The notes below the pieces were generated by a model. That model was not told the DNA's origin, did not search any database, and worked only from the letters and a program-made list of their open reading frames with translations. The translations under genes were made by a program, and so were the position numbers. DNA of 64,000 bases from Pseudomonas sp. SDI (lineage in GTDB: Bacteria; Pseudomonadota; Gammaproteobacteria; Pseudomonadales; Pseudomonadaceae): positions 1-64,000 of the forward strand of contig NZ_QETK01000030.1 in the NCBI RefSeq assembly GCF_003105155.1. The letters are read 5' to 3'. Shown here one piece after another: positions 57,215 to 64,000 of the stretch. Every line of letters begins with the position of its first letter. The first letter of the stretch is position 1.

Positions 57215-58657
57215 ATGAAACCCACCCGCATACGCGCCGACCTTCTGGCCGGGCTCACGACGTCTTTTGCCCTGGTGCCCGAGTGCATCGCCTTCGCGCT
57301 GGTCGCCCACCTCAACCCGCTGATGGGCCTGTACGGCGCCTTCATCATCTGTACCCTGACCGCGCTGTTCGGCGGCCGGCCGGGGATGGTCTCCGGTGCC
57401 GCCGGCTCGATGGCCGTGGTGATCGTGGCGCTGGTAGTGCAGCACGGCGTGCAGTACCTGCTGGCGACCGTGCTGTTGGGTGGCCTGATCATGATTGCCT
57501 TCGGCCTGCTGCGCCTGGGCAAGCTGGTGCGGCTGGTGCCGTACCCGGTGATGCTCGGCTTCGTCAACGGCCTGGCGATTGTCATTGCGCTGGCCCAGCT
57601 GGAGCACTTCAAGGTCGGCGAGGCCTGGCTCGACGGCACGCCGCTGTACCTGATGCTTGGCCTGGTGGCGCTGACCATGCTGGTGGTGTACGTGTTGCCA
57701 CGGCTCACCCGCAGCGTGCCGCCGGCGCTGGTGGCGATTCTGGGCGTTGGCCTGTTGGTGTACCTGCTCGAGCTGCCCACCCGCACCCTCGGCGACATGG
57801 CGCACATCGCCGGCGGCTTGCCGCAACTGGCCTGGCCGGTGTTGCCGTGGACCCTGGAAACCCTGCGGATCATCGCCCCCTACGCGATCCTCATGGCCCT
57901 GGTCGGGCTGCTGGAAACCCTGCTGACCCTCAACCTCACCGACGAGATCACCGAAAGTCGTGGCCACCCGGACCGCGAGTGCGTGGCCCTGGGGGCGGCC
58001 AATATGGTCAGTGGCCTGTGCGGTGGCATGGGCGGCTGCGCGATGATCGGGCAGACGGTGATCAACCTGAGCTCGGGCGGCCGTGGGCGTCTGTCGGGTG
58101 TGGTCGCGGGGGTGATGATCCTGTTGTTCGTGCTGTTCCTGTCGCCATTGATCGAACGGATTCCGCTGGCGGCGCTGGTTGGGGTGATGTTCGTGGTGGC
58201 GCAGCAGACATTCGCCTGGGCCTCGCTGCGGGTGCTGCACAAGGTGCCGGTGAGCGATGTGCTGGCGATTGTCGCGGTGACCCTTGTCACGGTGTTTACC
58301 GACCTGGCCACGGCGGTGCTGTTCGGTATCGTGATTGCGGCGATCAACTTTGCCTGGCAGCAGGCGCGCGAGCTGTATGCCGATACCCACCTGGAGGCCG
58401 ACGGCAGCAAGCTGTACCGCCTGCATGGGACGTTGTTCTTTGCCTCGACCACGCCGTTTCTCAATCATTTCGACCCGGCCCAGGACCCGCAGCAGGTCAC
58501 CCTGGATTGCCAGCACCTGAGCGTTGTCGACTACTCGGCGATTGCCGCGCTGAAGACGCTGCGCGAGCGCTACGTGAAGGCCGGCAAGCATTTGCGCGTG
58601 GTGCACCTGTCGGAGCGCTGCAAGCAGCTGTTGAAGCGGGCAGGGGTGCAGCACTGA
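57215..58657 (+). CDS. SulP-family inorganic anion transporter
   Basis: 480 aa inner-membrane protein with 10 or more hydrophobic segments and a C-terminal STAS domain at about 395-480 (LDCQHLSVVDYSAIAALKTL). It begins RADLLAGLTTSFALVPECIAFALVAHLNPLMGLYGAFII, typical of SulP. Members carry sulfate, bicarbonate or dicarboxylates; an intact STAS domain and the SLC26-type core do not tell which. Convergent with fusA2 across a large hairpin. Start ATG at 57215. Confidence 0.92.
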   Translation: MKPTRIRADLLAGLTTSFALVPECIAFALVAHLNPLMGLYGAFIICTLTALFGGRPGMVSGAAGSMAVVIVALVVQHGVQYLLATVLLGGLIMIAFGLLRLGKLVRLVPYPVMLGFVNGLAIVIALAQLEHFKVGEAWLDGTPLYLMLGLVALTMLVVYVLPRLTRSVPPALVAILGVGLLVYLLELPTRTLGDMAHIAGGLPQLAWPVLPWTLETLRIIAPYAILMALVGLLETLLTLNLTDEITESRGHPDRECVALGAANMVSGLCGGMGGCAMIGQTVINLSSGGRGRLSGVVAGVMILLFVLFLSPLIERIPLAALVGVMFVVAQQTFAWASLRVLHKVPVSDVLAIVAVTLVTVFTDLATAVLFGIVIAAINFAWQQARELYADTHLEADGSKLYRLHGTLFFASTTPFLNHFDPAQDPQQVTLDCQHLSVVDYSAIAALKTLRERYVKAGKHLRVVHLSERCKQLLKRAGVQH

Positions 58658-58681
58658 AGACCTAGGCCTGCTTTCGCAGGC

Positions 58682-58734
58682 CATCGCGGCACGCGTCGGA
58701 TCACAGGTGCGGCGATCCGACGCGTGCCGCGATG
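58682..58734. terminator. 21-bp perfect hairpin between convergent SulP and EF-G2 genes
   Basis: CATCGCGGCACGCGTCGGATC pairs exactly with its complement ending at 58734, with an 11-bp loop. It is a REP derivative with a strengthened stem. It is placed to act as a bidirectional transcription end for SulP and for EF-G2, whose stop codon is only 5 bp away. Confidence 0.78.
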
Positions 58735-58738
58735 CGCT

Positions 58739-60835
58739 TCAGCCCTGTTTCTTGATGATCGCATCGGCAATGTTTGCCGGTGCTTCGGCGTACTTGGTGA
58801 ACTCCATGGTGTAGCTGGCGCGGCCCTGGGTCATCGAGCGCATCTGCGTCGAATAACCGAACATCTCGCCCAGCGGTACCTCGGCGCGGATTACCTTGCC
58901 CGCCGGGGTTTCGTCGCCTTCCTGGATCATCCCGCGGCGCCGGCTCAGGTCGCCGATAATGTCGCCCTGGTATTCCTCCGGCGTCACCACCTCGACCTTC
59001 ATCACCGGCTCCAGCAGCGCCGGATTACCCTGCCTGGCCAACTGCTTGGTGGCCATCGATGCTGCCACCTTGAACGCCATCTCGTTGGAGTCGACGTCAT
59101 GGTAGGACCCGTCGAACACCGTGGCCTTCAGCCCGATCAGCGGGTAGCCGGCCAGCACGCCGTTCTTCATCTGTTCCTCGATGCCTTTCTGGATCGCCGG
59201 AATGTACTCGCGCGGCACCACGCCGCCGACCACTTCGTTGACGAACTCCAGGCCATCGTCGCCTGGGGCGAAGCGGATCCAGCAGTGTCCATATTGCCCA
59301 CGGCCGCCGGACTGGCGGACGAACTTGCCTTCGATTTCGCAGGTTTTGCGGATCTTCTCGCGGTAGGCCACCTGCGGTTTGCCGATGTTGGCCTCGACAC
59401 CGAACTCGCGGCGCATACGGTCGACGATGATGTCCAGGTGCAACTCGCCCATCCCGGAGATGATGGTTTGCGCGGTTTCCTCGTCGGTACGCACGCGGAA
59501 CGACGGGTCTTCCTGGGCCAGCTTGCCCAGGGCAATGCCCATTTTTTCCTGGTCGGCCTTGGTCTTCGGTTCCACGGCCACGGAAATCACCGGGTCGGGG
59601 AAGTCCATGCGTTCAAGGATGATTGGCTTGCTCAGGTCGCAGAGGGTGTCGCCGGTGGTCACGTCCTTCATGCCGATCAGCGCGGCGATATCGCCAGCGC
59701 ACACCGCCTTGATCTCGGCGCGCTGGTTGGCGTGCATCTGCACCATGCGGCCGACACGCTCCTTCTTGCCCTTGACCGAGTTGAGCACCGCATCGCCGGA
59801 GCTGAGGATCCCGGAATAGACGCGGGCGAAGGTCAGGGTGCCGACAAAGGGGTCGGTGGCGATCTTGAACGCCAGGGCCGAAAACGGTTCGCTGTCGTCG
59901 GCGTGGCGCTCTAGGTGTTTTTCCTCGTCATCCGGGTCGGTGCCGTTGATTGCCGGGATCTCCGACGGCGCCGGCAGGTAGTCGATGACGGCGTCGAGCA
60001 TCAGCGGCACGCCCTTGTTCTTGAACGAGGAACCGCAAATGGCCGGGACGATCTGGTTGGCCAGGGTGCGCTGGCGCAGGCCGGCCTTGATCTGCTCGTT
60101 GCTCAGTGTTTCACCGTTGAGGTAAAGATCCATGAATTCATCGTTGGCCTCGGCGGCGGCTTCGATCATGTGCGCGCGCCATTCGTTGGCCAGCGCCAGC
60201 AACTCGGCAGGAATCTCTTCTTCGCGGTAGCTGGTGCCCTGGTCGTCTTCGTTCCAGTAGATGGCCTTCATCTTCATCAGGTCGATCTGACCGAGGAAGT
60301 TCTCTTCGGCGCCGATCGACAATTGGATCGGCACCGGGTGGTGGCCCAGGCGCTGGTTGATCTGCGCGACCACGCGCAGGAAGTCGGCGCCCTGGCGGTC
60401 CATCTTGTTGATATAGGCCAGGCGCGGCACATGGTACTTGTTGGCCTGACGCCAGACCGTTTCCGATTGCGGCTCGACGCCGTCGGCCGCGCTGAACACC
60501 ACCACGGCGCCGTCGAGCACGCGCAGTGAGCGCTCCACTTCGATGGTGAAGTCGACGTGGCCGGGGGTGTCGATGATGTTGAAACGGTATTTGTCCGGGA
60601 ACTGCTTGCTTGAGCCTTGCCAGAAGGCCGTGGTGGCGGCGGAGGTAATGGTGATGCCGCGTTCCTGCTCCTGGGCCATCCAGTCCATGGTCGCGGCGCC
60701 GTCGTGCACTTCGCCCATTTTATGGTTGACCCCGGTGTAGAACAGGATGCGTTCGGTGGTAGTGGTCTTGCCGGCGTCGACGTGGGCGACGATGCCGATA
60801 TTGCGGTACAGCTCGATGGGAGTGGTGCGCGCCAT
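58739..60835 (-). CDS. fusB: Elongation factor G, second copy
   Basis: GTPase of 698 aa that drives ribosomal translocation or recycling. G1 AHVDAGKTTTTERIL (about 17-31), G2/switch I RGITITSAATT, G3 DTPGHVDF, G4 NKMDRQGADF, then domains II-V to the end (SYTMEFTKYAEAPANIADAII). It stands alone, without rpsL-rpsG-tuf, so it is the extra EF-G that P. putida relatives carry beside the str-operon fusA; the symbol follows that usage. Whether it serves translation under stress is not evident. Divergent from soxR by 156 bp. Confidence 0.9.
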   Translation of the reverse strand: MARTTPIELYRNIGIVAHVDAGKTTTTERILFYTGVNHKMGEVHDGAATMDWMAQEQERGITITSAATTAFWQGSSKQFPDKYRFNIIDTPGHVDFTIEVERSLRVLDGAVVVFSAADGVEPQSETVWRQANKYHVPRLAYINKMDRQGADFLRVVAQINQRLGHHPVPIQLSIGAEENFLGQIDLMKMKAIYWNEDDQGTSYREEEIPAELLALANEWRAHMIEAAAEANDEFMDLYLNGETLSNEQIKAGLRQRTLANQIVPAICGSSFKNKGVPLMLDAVIDYLPAPSEIPAINGTDPDDEEKHLERHADDSEPFSALAFKIATDPFVGTLTFARVYSGILSSGDAVLNSVKGKKERVGRMVQMHANQRAEIKAVCAGDIAALIGMKDVTTGDTLCDLSKPIILERMDFPDPVISVAVEPKTKADQEKMGIALGKLAQEDPSFRVRTDEETAQTIISGMGELHLDIIVDRMRREFGVEANIGKPQVAYREKIRKTCEIEGKFVRQSGGRGQYGHCWIRFAPGDDGLEFVNEVVGGVVPREYIPAIQKGIEEQMKNGVLAGYPLIGLKATVFDGSYHDVDSNEMAFKVAASMATKQLARQGNPALLEPVMKVEVVTPEEYQGDIIGDLSRRRGMIQEGDETPAGKVIRAEVPLGEMFGYSTQMRSMTQGRASYTMEFTKYAEAPANIADAIIKKQG

Positions 60836-60991
60836 GATCGGTTCACCTGTGCGTGGGGTGGGCGGCCGGGTCCTTCCAGTTAAGCAGATGGTTGGATATC
60901 TGCGTTGAGCCTAATTGGCGGGAAAGACTGACAATGGACTCAACCGGCGAAATCGGCATCCTGGCCTACCGCGCCTGGCGCACCTGCACGG

Positions 60992-61459
60992 CTAAGGGTC
61001 GAGGCCGGGTTCGAGCAATTGCGCGCCCGGTCCCTGCTCGGCGAGCTGGTCGTGGTGGTTGCGCAACGGACAGGCCTGCATCGACAGGCAGCCGCAGCCG
61101 ATGCAGCCGTCGAGCTGGTCGCGCAGCATGGTCATCTTCTCGATGCGCTGATTGAGGTCGGCGCGCCATTGCTCCGACAGCCGTTGCCAGTCGGCCGCAC
61201 TCGGCGCACGGTCGGTGGGCAGGCTCTGCAAGGCACTGTGGATGGTCGCCAGCGGAATGCCCAGGCGCTGGGCGATCTTGATCACCGCCACCCGGCGTAG
61301 CACCTCGCGCGGATAGCGCCGCTGGTTGCCGGCATTGCGCGTGCTGTGGATCAGGCCCTTGCTTTCATAGAAGTGCAGCGCCGTGACCGCCACGCCGCTG
61401 CGCGCGGCGAGCTGGCCAACGCTCAAGGCCCGTTCCGGGCGCGAAGTATTCTCGTCCAT
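60992..61459 (-). CDS. soxR: Redox-sensitive MerR-family regulator SoxR
   Basis: 155 aa from the ATG at 61459 (AAGGGG 9 bp ahead; the TTG at 61465 is too close to the ribosome site). MerR-type winged HTH about 15-80 (SVGQLAARSGVAVTALHFYESKGLI), dimer helix, and the [2Fe-2S] cluster motif CIGCGCLSMQAC near residues 118-129. Oxidation of the cluster by redox-cycling compounds activates transcription. A perfect 18-bp SoxR box lies in the 88-bp divergent gap before the ABM-domain gene, its likely target. Confidence 0.95.
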   Translation of the reverse strand: MDENTSRPERALSVGQLAARSGVAVTALHFYESKGLIHSTRNAGNQRRYPREVLRRVAVIKIAQRLGIPLATIHSALQSLPTDRAPSAADWQRLSEQWRADLNQRIEKMTMLRDQLDGCIGCGCLSMQACPLRNHHDQLAEQGPGAQLLEPGLDP

Positions 61460-61475
61460 GGACAAATTCCCCTTG

Positions 61476-61495
61476 ACCTCTAGTTAACTAGAGGT
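61476..61495. promoter_or_regulatory. SoxR box, perfect 20-bp palindrome
   Basis: ACCTCTAGTTAACTAGAGGT is fully symmetric and matches the SoxR box frame CCTC-AAGTTAACTT-GAGG with T/A changes at the flanks of the AGTTAACT core. It starts 16 bp before the soxR ATG and lies 52 bp before the divergent ABM gene, so it can regulate both. Confidence 0.9.
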
Positions 61496-61547
61496 TTTAC
61501 CGTGCCTGCCATTGCATCGCAAGTGCACAGACAACAGGAGAGGATTC

Positions 61548-61910
61548 ATGGTGCGGGCAGACAACAACCTGTGTTTCACCCAACTGATCGAATTTCAGGT
61601 GCCGGCAGCGTTGCAGCAGCCCCTGGCCAATGCCCTGGCCAGCCGTAGCGAACGCATGGCCTTCGAGCATGGTGGGCTGCTGGGGGCGAGCATCCAGGCC
61701 AGCGAAGACGGCAGCCGGGTGCTGCAATACCTGCAATGGCGCTCACGCGCCGACTGGCAGGCGGCGATCAGCAGTTTCGATCAGGAGCCGTTTCTCGAAC
61801 TGCTGCGCACTTATCAGGCCCGTGGGGTGAATTTCGCCGCGTTCCAGACCCTCAGCAGCCTCTCGCGCAGCACCGAGATGGGCTTGCACTGCCAGGTGTC
61901 GCCGCTGTAG
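61548..61910 (+). CDS. Antibiotic biosynthesis monooxygenase (ABM) domain protein
   Basis: 120 aa from the ATG at 61548 with CAGGAG upstream. Dimeric ferredoxin-like ABM fold: FTQLIEFQVPAALQQPLANALASRSERM, then GASIQASEDGSRVLQYLQWRSRADWQAAI, typical of small cofactor-free quinol monooxygenases (YgiN-like). It has the SoxR box in its promoter, so it is a probable SoxR-regulated gene handling quinones or other redox-cycling compounds. Its substrate is not known. Confidence 0.85.
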   Translation: MVRADNNLCFTQLIEFQVPAALQQPLANALASRSERMAFEHGGLLGASIQASEDGSRVLQYLQWRSRADWQAAISSFDQEPFLELLRTYQARGVNFAAFQTLSSLSRSTEMGLHCQVSPL

Positions 61911-62099
61911 TTCAGGCGCCCCCGGCGACCAGCGCTCTGCCCACACTGAAAGCTCCCACGCCGATGTGCAGAGTGACTGCGCCAGGCGCACGTTCAGCGC
62001 TAAGCCGACGCGTAGTTGCATGAGCAGTTGCCCGTGACCCGAGGCTGCTCCATTATCAGCCACCAAGAATAACGGTAGCCGTGGTAGCCAGGAGTGAGG

Positions 62100-63902
62100 A
62101 TGAACAGTCAGCCAACAACGCAGGGAGCGGTGAGGGTGCGTCTGCAACAAATGCGCGAGGTGATGAGACAGGAAGGCGTCGATGCGTTGCTGGTGCCGTC
62201 GGCCGACCCGCATCTTTCCGAGTATCTGCCCGAGTACTGGCAAGGCCGGCAATGGCTGTCGGGCTTCCACGGCTCGGTCGGTACGCTGGTTCTGACTGCC
62301 GATTTCGCCGGGCTCTGGGCCGACAGCCGCTATTGGCAACAGGCGGAAAAAGAACTCGTCGGCAGCGGCATCGAACTGGTCAAGTTGCTGCCGGGCCAGC
62401 CCGGTCCGCTCGACTGGCTGGCCGAGCAGGTGCCAAGCGGCGGGGCGGTGGCGGTGGATGGTGCGGTCATGGCCCTGGCCTCGGCACGTCAGCTGGGCGA
62501 TAAGCTCAATGCACGCAATGTACGCCTGCTCAGCGACCGCGATCTGCTTAGCCAGGTATGGCTCGACCGTCCGGGGCTGCCGCAGAGCCCGCTGTATCAA
62601 CACCTGCCGCCGCAAGCCACGGTCGACCGCAAGGATAAACTGGCCGATCTGCGCAAGGTGATGGCCGACAAGGGCGCCGACTGGCACTTCATCGCGACGC
62701 TGGACGATATCGCCTGGCTGTTCAACCTGCGCGGCAGCGACGTGTCGTACAACCCGGTGTTCGTCTCGTTCGCGCTGATTGGCAAGGATTCGGCGACGCT
62801 GTTCGTCGCACCGAGCAAGGTTGACGAGCCACTGCGCCAGGTGTTGGCCGCCGACGGTGTCAGCCTGCGTGATTACACGCAGGTGGCGCTGGCGCTCAGC
62901 AGTATCGCGGCGGGTAGCCAACTGCTGGTCGACCCGGCGCGGGTCACCCTGGGGTTGCTGGATAACCTGCAGGGCGATGTGCGGCTGATCGAAGCGATCA
63001 ACCCCACCACCTTCGCCAAATCGCGCAAGAGCGCAGCCGACCTGGCGCACATTCGCCAGGCCATGGAACAGGACGGTGCGGCGCTCTGCGAATTTTTCGC
63101 CTGGTTCGAAGCGCAGCCAGCGCCGATCAGCGAAGTGGATGTGGACACCCAGCTCAGTGCGGCCCGCGCGCGGCGTCCGGATTTCGTTTCGCTGAGTTTC
63201 GCCACCATCGCCGCGTTCAACGCCAACGGCGCGATGCCGCATTACCGGGCTACCGAGGCCTCGCATGCACTGATCGAAGGCGACGGCCTGCTGTTGATCG
63301 ACTCCGGCGGTCAGTACCTGGGCGGTACCACCGACATCACCCGGATGGTGCCGATTGGCACGCCGAGCCTGGCACAGAAGCAGGACTGCACGCGGGTGCT
63401 CAAGGGCATGATCGGCCTGTCGCGGGCACGTTTCCCGCGTGGCATCCTGTCGCCGCTACTCGATGCCATTGCGCGTGCGCCGCTGTGGGCCGAGCAGGTC
63501 GATTATGGACACGGTACCGGGCACGGCGTGGGTTACTTCATGAATGTGCACGAAGGGCCGCAAGTGATCGCTTATCAGGCCGCGCCGGCACCCCAGACGG
63601 CGATGCAGGCGGGGATGATCACCTCCATCGAACCAGGCACTTATCGCCCTGGGCAATGGGGCGTGCGTATCGAGAACCTGGTGTTCAGCCGTGAGGCCGG
63701 GAGCAGCGCGTTCGGCGAGTTCCTTGAGTTCGAAACCCTGACCCTGTGTCCGATCGATACCCGCTGCCTGCTGGCCGAGCAATTGACGGCGGAGGAGCGC
63801 AGCTGGCTCAACGCCTACCATCAGCAGGTCCGCGAGCGCCTGGCGCCCTTGCTGCAAGGTGCGGCACTGGCATGGTTGCAGGCCCGCACGGCGGCTATCT
63901 GA
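62100..63902 (+). CDS. Xaa-Pro aminopeptidase, long (three-domain) type
   Basis: 600 aa M24B metallopeptidase removing N-terminal residues before proline. The ATG at 62100 with AGGAG 5 bp ahead is chosen over the GTG at 62094. Two N-terminal creatinase-like domains (about 1-160 and 165-300) precede the pita-bread catalytic domain. Metal ligands: two Asp in LLLIDSGGQYLGGTTDITR (near 401 and 412), His in GHGTGHGVGYFMNVHEGP, Glu in SIEPGTYRPGQ and Glu in RIENLVF. Its length matches the eukaryotic cytosolic XPNPEP1-like branch, not the 440-aa E. coli PepP. Single-gene unit, closed by a hairpin at 63923. Confidence 0.92.
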   Translation: MNSQPTTQGAVRVRLQQMREVMRQEGVDALLVPSADPHLSEYLPEYWQGRQWLSGFHGSVGTLVLTADFAGLWADSRYWQQAEKELVGSGIELVKLLPGQPGPLDWLAEQVPSGGAVAVDGAVMALASARQLGDKLNARNVRLLSDRDLLSQVWLDRPGLPQSPLYQHLPPQATVDRKDKLADLRKVMADKGADWHFIATLDDIAWLFNLRGSDVSYNPVFVSFALIGKDSATLFVAPSKVDEPLRQVLAADGVSLRDYTQVALALSSIAAGSQLLVDPARVTLGLLDNLQGDVRLIEAINPTTFAKSRKSAADLAHIRQAMEQDGAALCEFFAWFEAQPAPISEVDVDTQLSAARARRPDFVSLSFATIAAFNANGAMPHYRATEASHALIEGDGLLLIDSGGQYLGGTTDITRMVPIGTPSLAQKQDCTRVLKGMIGLSRARFPRGILSPLLDAIARAPLWAEQVDYGHGTGHGVGYFMNVHEGPQVIAYQAAPAPQTAMQAGMITSIEPGTYRPGQWGVRIENLVFSREAGSSAFGEFLEFETLTLCPIDTRCLLAEQLTAEERSWLNAYHQQVRERLAPLLQGAALAWLQARTAAI

Positions 63903-63922
63903 GCCGGTTGTCAAGCGAACGC

Positions 63923-63952
63923 AAGAAGGGCAACCCGTGGGCTGCCCTTCTT
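63923..63952 (+). terminator. Terminator of the aminopeptidase gene
   Basis: AAGAAGGGCA and TGCCCTTCTT form a perfect 10-bp stem with a 10-base loop, 21 bp after the stop. The stem's T-rich 3' arm serves as a short U-tract. Confidence 0.78.
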
Positions 63953-64000
63953 CGTGATTACTTGCAGAGGATGATCATGCTGCGGCTGGTATAGCCAGCA

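Noticed and set aside
57080..58684. A 534-codon open frame antisense to the SulP transporter
   Set aside because: Composition again His/Gln/Arg-rich and typical of reverse-complemented membrane protein genes; no domain.

Overview
The window looks like chromosomal DNA of a Pseudomonas, most likely of the P. putida / P. fluorescens lineage. The evidence is high GC, an H-NS-like MvaT protein, an OprD porin, a LexA2-type repressor with its GTAC-N4-GTAC operator, a second EF-G, and many short REP hairpins of the type common in that group. No rRNA, tRNA, CRISPR array, insertion sequence or prophage was seen.

Region 1 (about 0-28 kb, almost all on the minus strand) holds two interleaved catabolic regulons. 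The inner one (5.8-20.6 kb) is a hydroxyproline-degradation locus. It has a polar amino-acid ABC importer, 4-hydroxyproline 2-epimerase (LhpA) and a three-subunit D-hydroxyproline dehydrogenase (LhpB/F/E). Next come pyrroline-4-hydroxy-2-carboxylate deaminase (LhpC) and alpha-ketoglutarate-semialdehyde dehydrogenase (LhpG). A Ser/Cys proline-racemase-family protein, an aconitase-X protein and an LDH2-family reductase should together handle the 3-hydroxyproline isomers. Two regulators sit in it (GntR and a PAS-like/AraC protein). A palindrome with core TCGTATACGA stands before lhpC and before the transporter operon, and a near copy stands before the GntR-lhpABFE operon.

The outer regulon flanks the hydroxyproline genes on both sides. 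On the left are a PotABCD-like ABC importer, a long-form RibB and a DUF1330 protein. On the right are a GntR regulator, a Nudix protein, a carboxymuconolactone-decarboxylase-like protein, two near-identical flavin reductases, an aldehyde dehydrogenase, an alpha/beta hydrolase, a PF06684 (AA_synth) protein and a luciferase-like flavin monooxygenase. A different palindrome, TGGTATACCA, is found at four promoters on both sides. I infer one co-regulated, apparently undescribed FMNH2-dependent catabolic pathway with its own importer and its own flavin-precursor enzyme.

Region 2 (28-33 kb) carries gloA, an MvaT-family gene, an OprD porin, cobF and a glycosyltransferase. Region 3 (33-40 kb) is a signalling cluster: a stand-alone receiver, a 1164-residue CHASE3/GAF hybrid kinase with three receivers, CheR- and CheB-like enzymes, a receiver-kinase and another receiver, in overlapping genes without a chemoreceptor, CheA or CheW. 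Region 4 (40-45.8 kb) has a thiolase / 3-hydroxybutyryl-CoA dehydrogenase / TetR operon, an AraC regulator, a CynX-type MFS transporter and two gene remnants.

Region 5 (45.8-64 kb) is a mosaic of small units. It includes a HAD phosphatase, lexA2 without imuA-imuB-dnaE2, an aldo/keto reductase, a 3-oxoacid CoA-transferase pair, and an XRE-cupin regulator with a class II aldolase/DapA-like operon. It also has AraC and LysE, an RTX lipase/polyurethanase, an O-acetylhomoserine sulfhydrylase, a SulP transporter, EF-G2, soxR with a perfect SoxR box, an ABM-domain protein and a long aminopeptidase P. Starts were chosen from ribosome-binding sites and family lengths; functions are from motif and family recognition by eye, without database searches.
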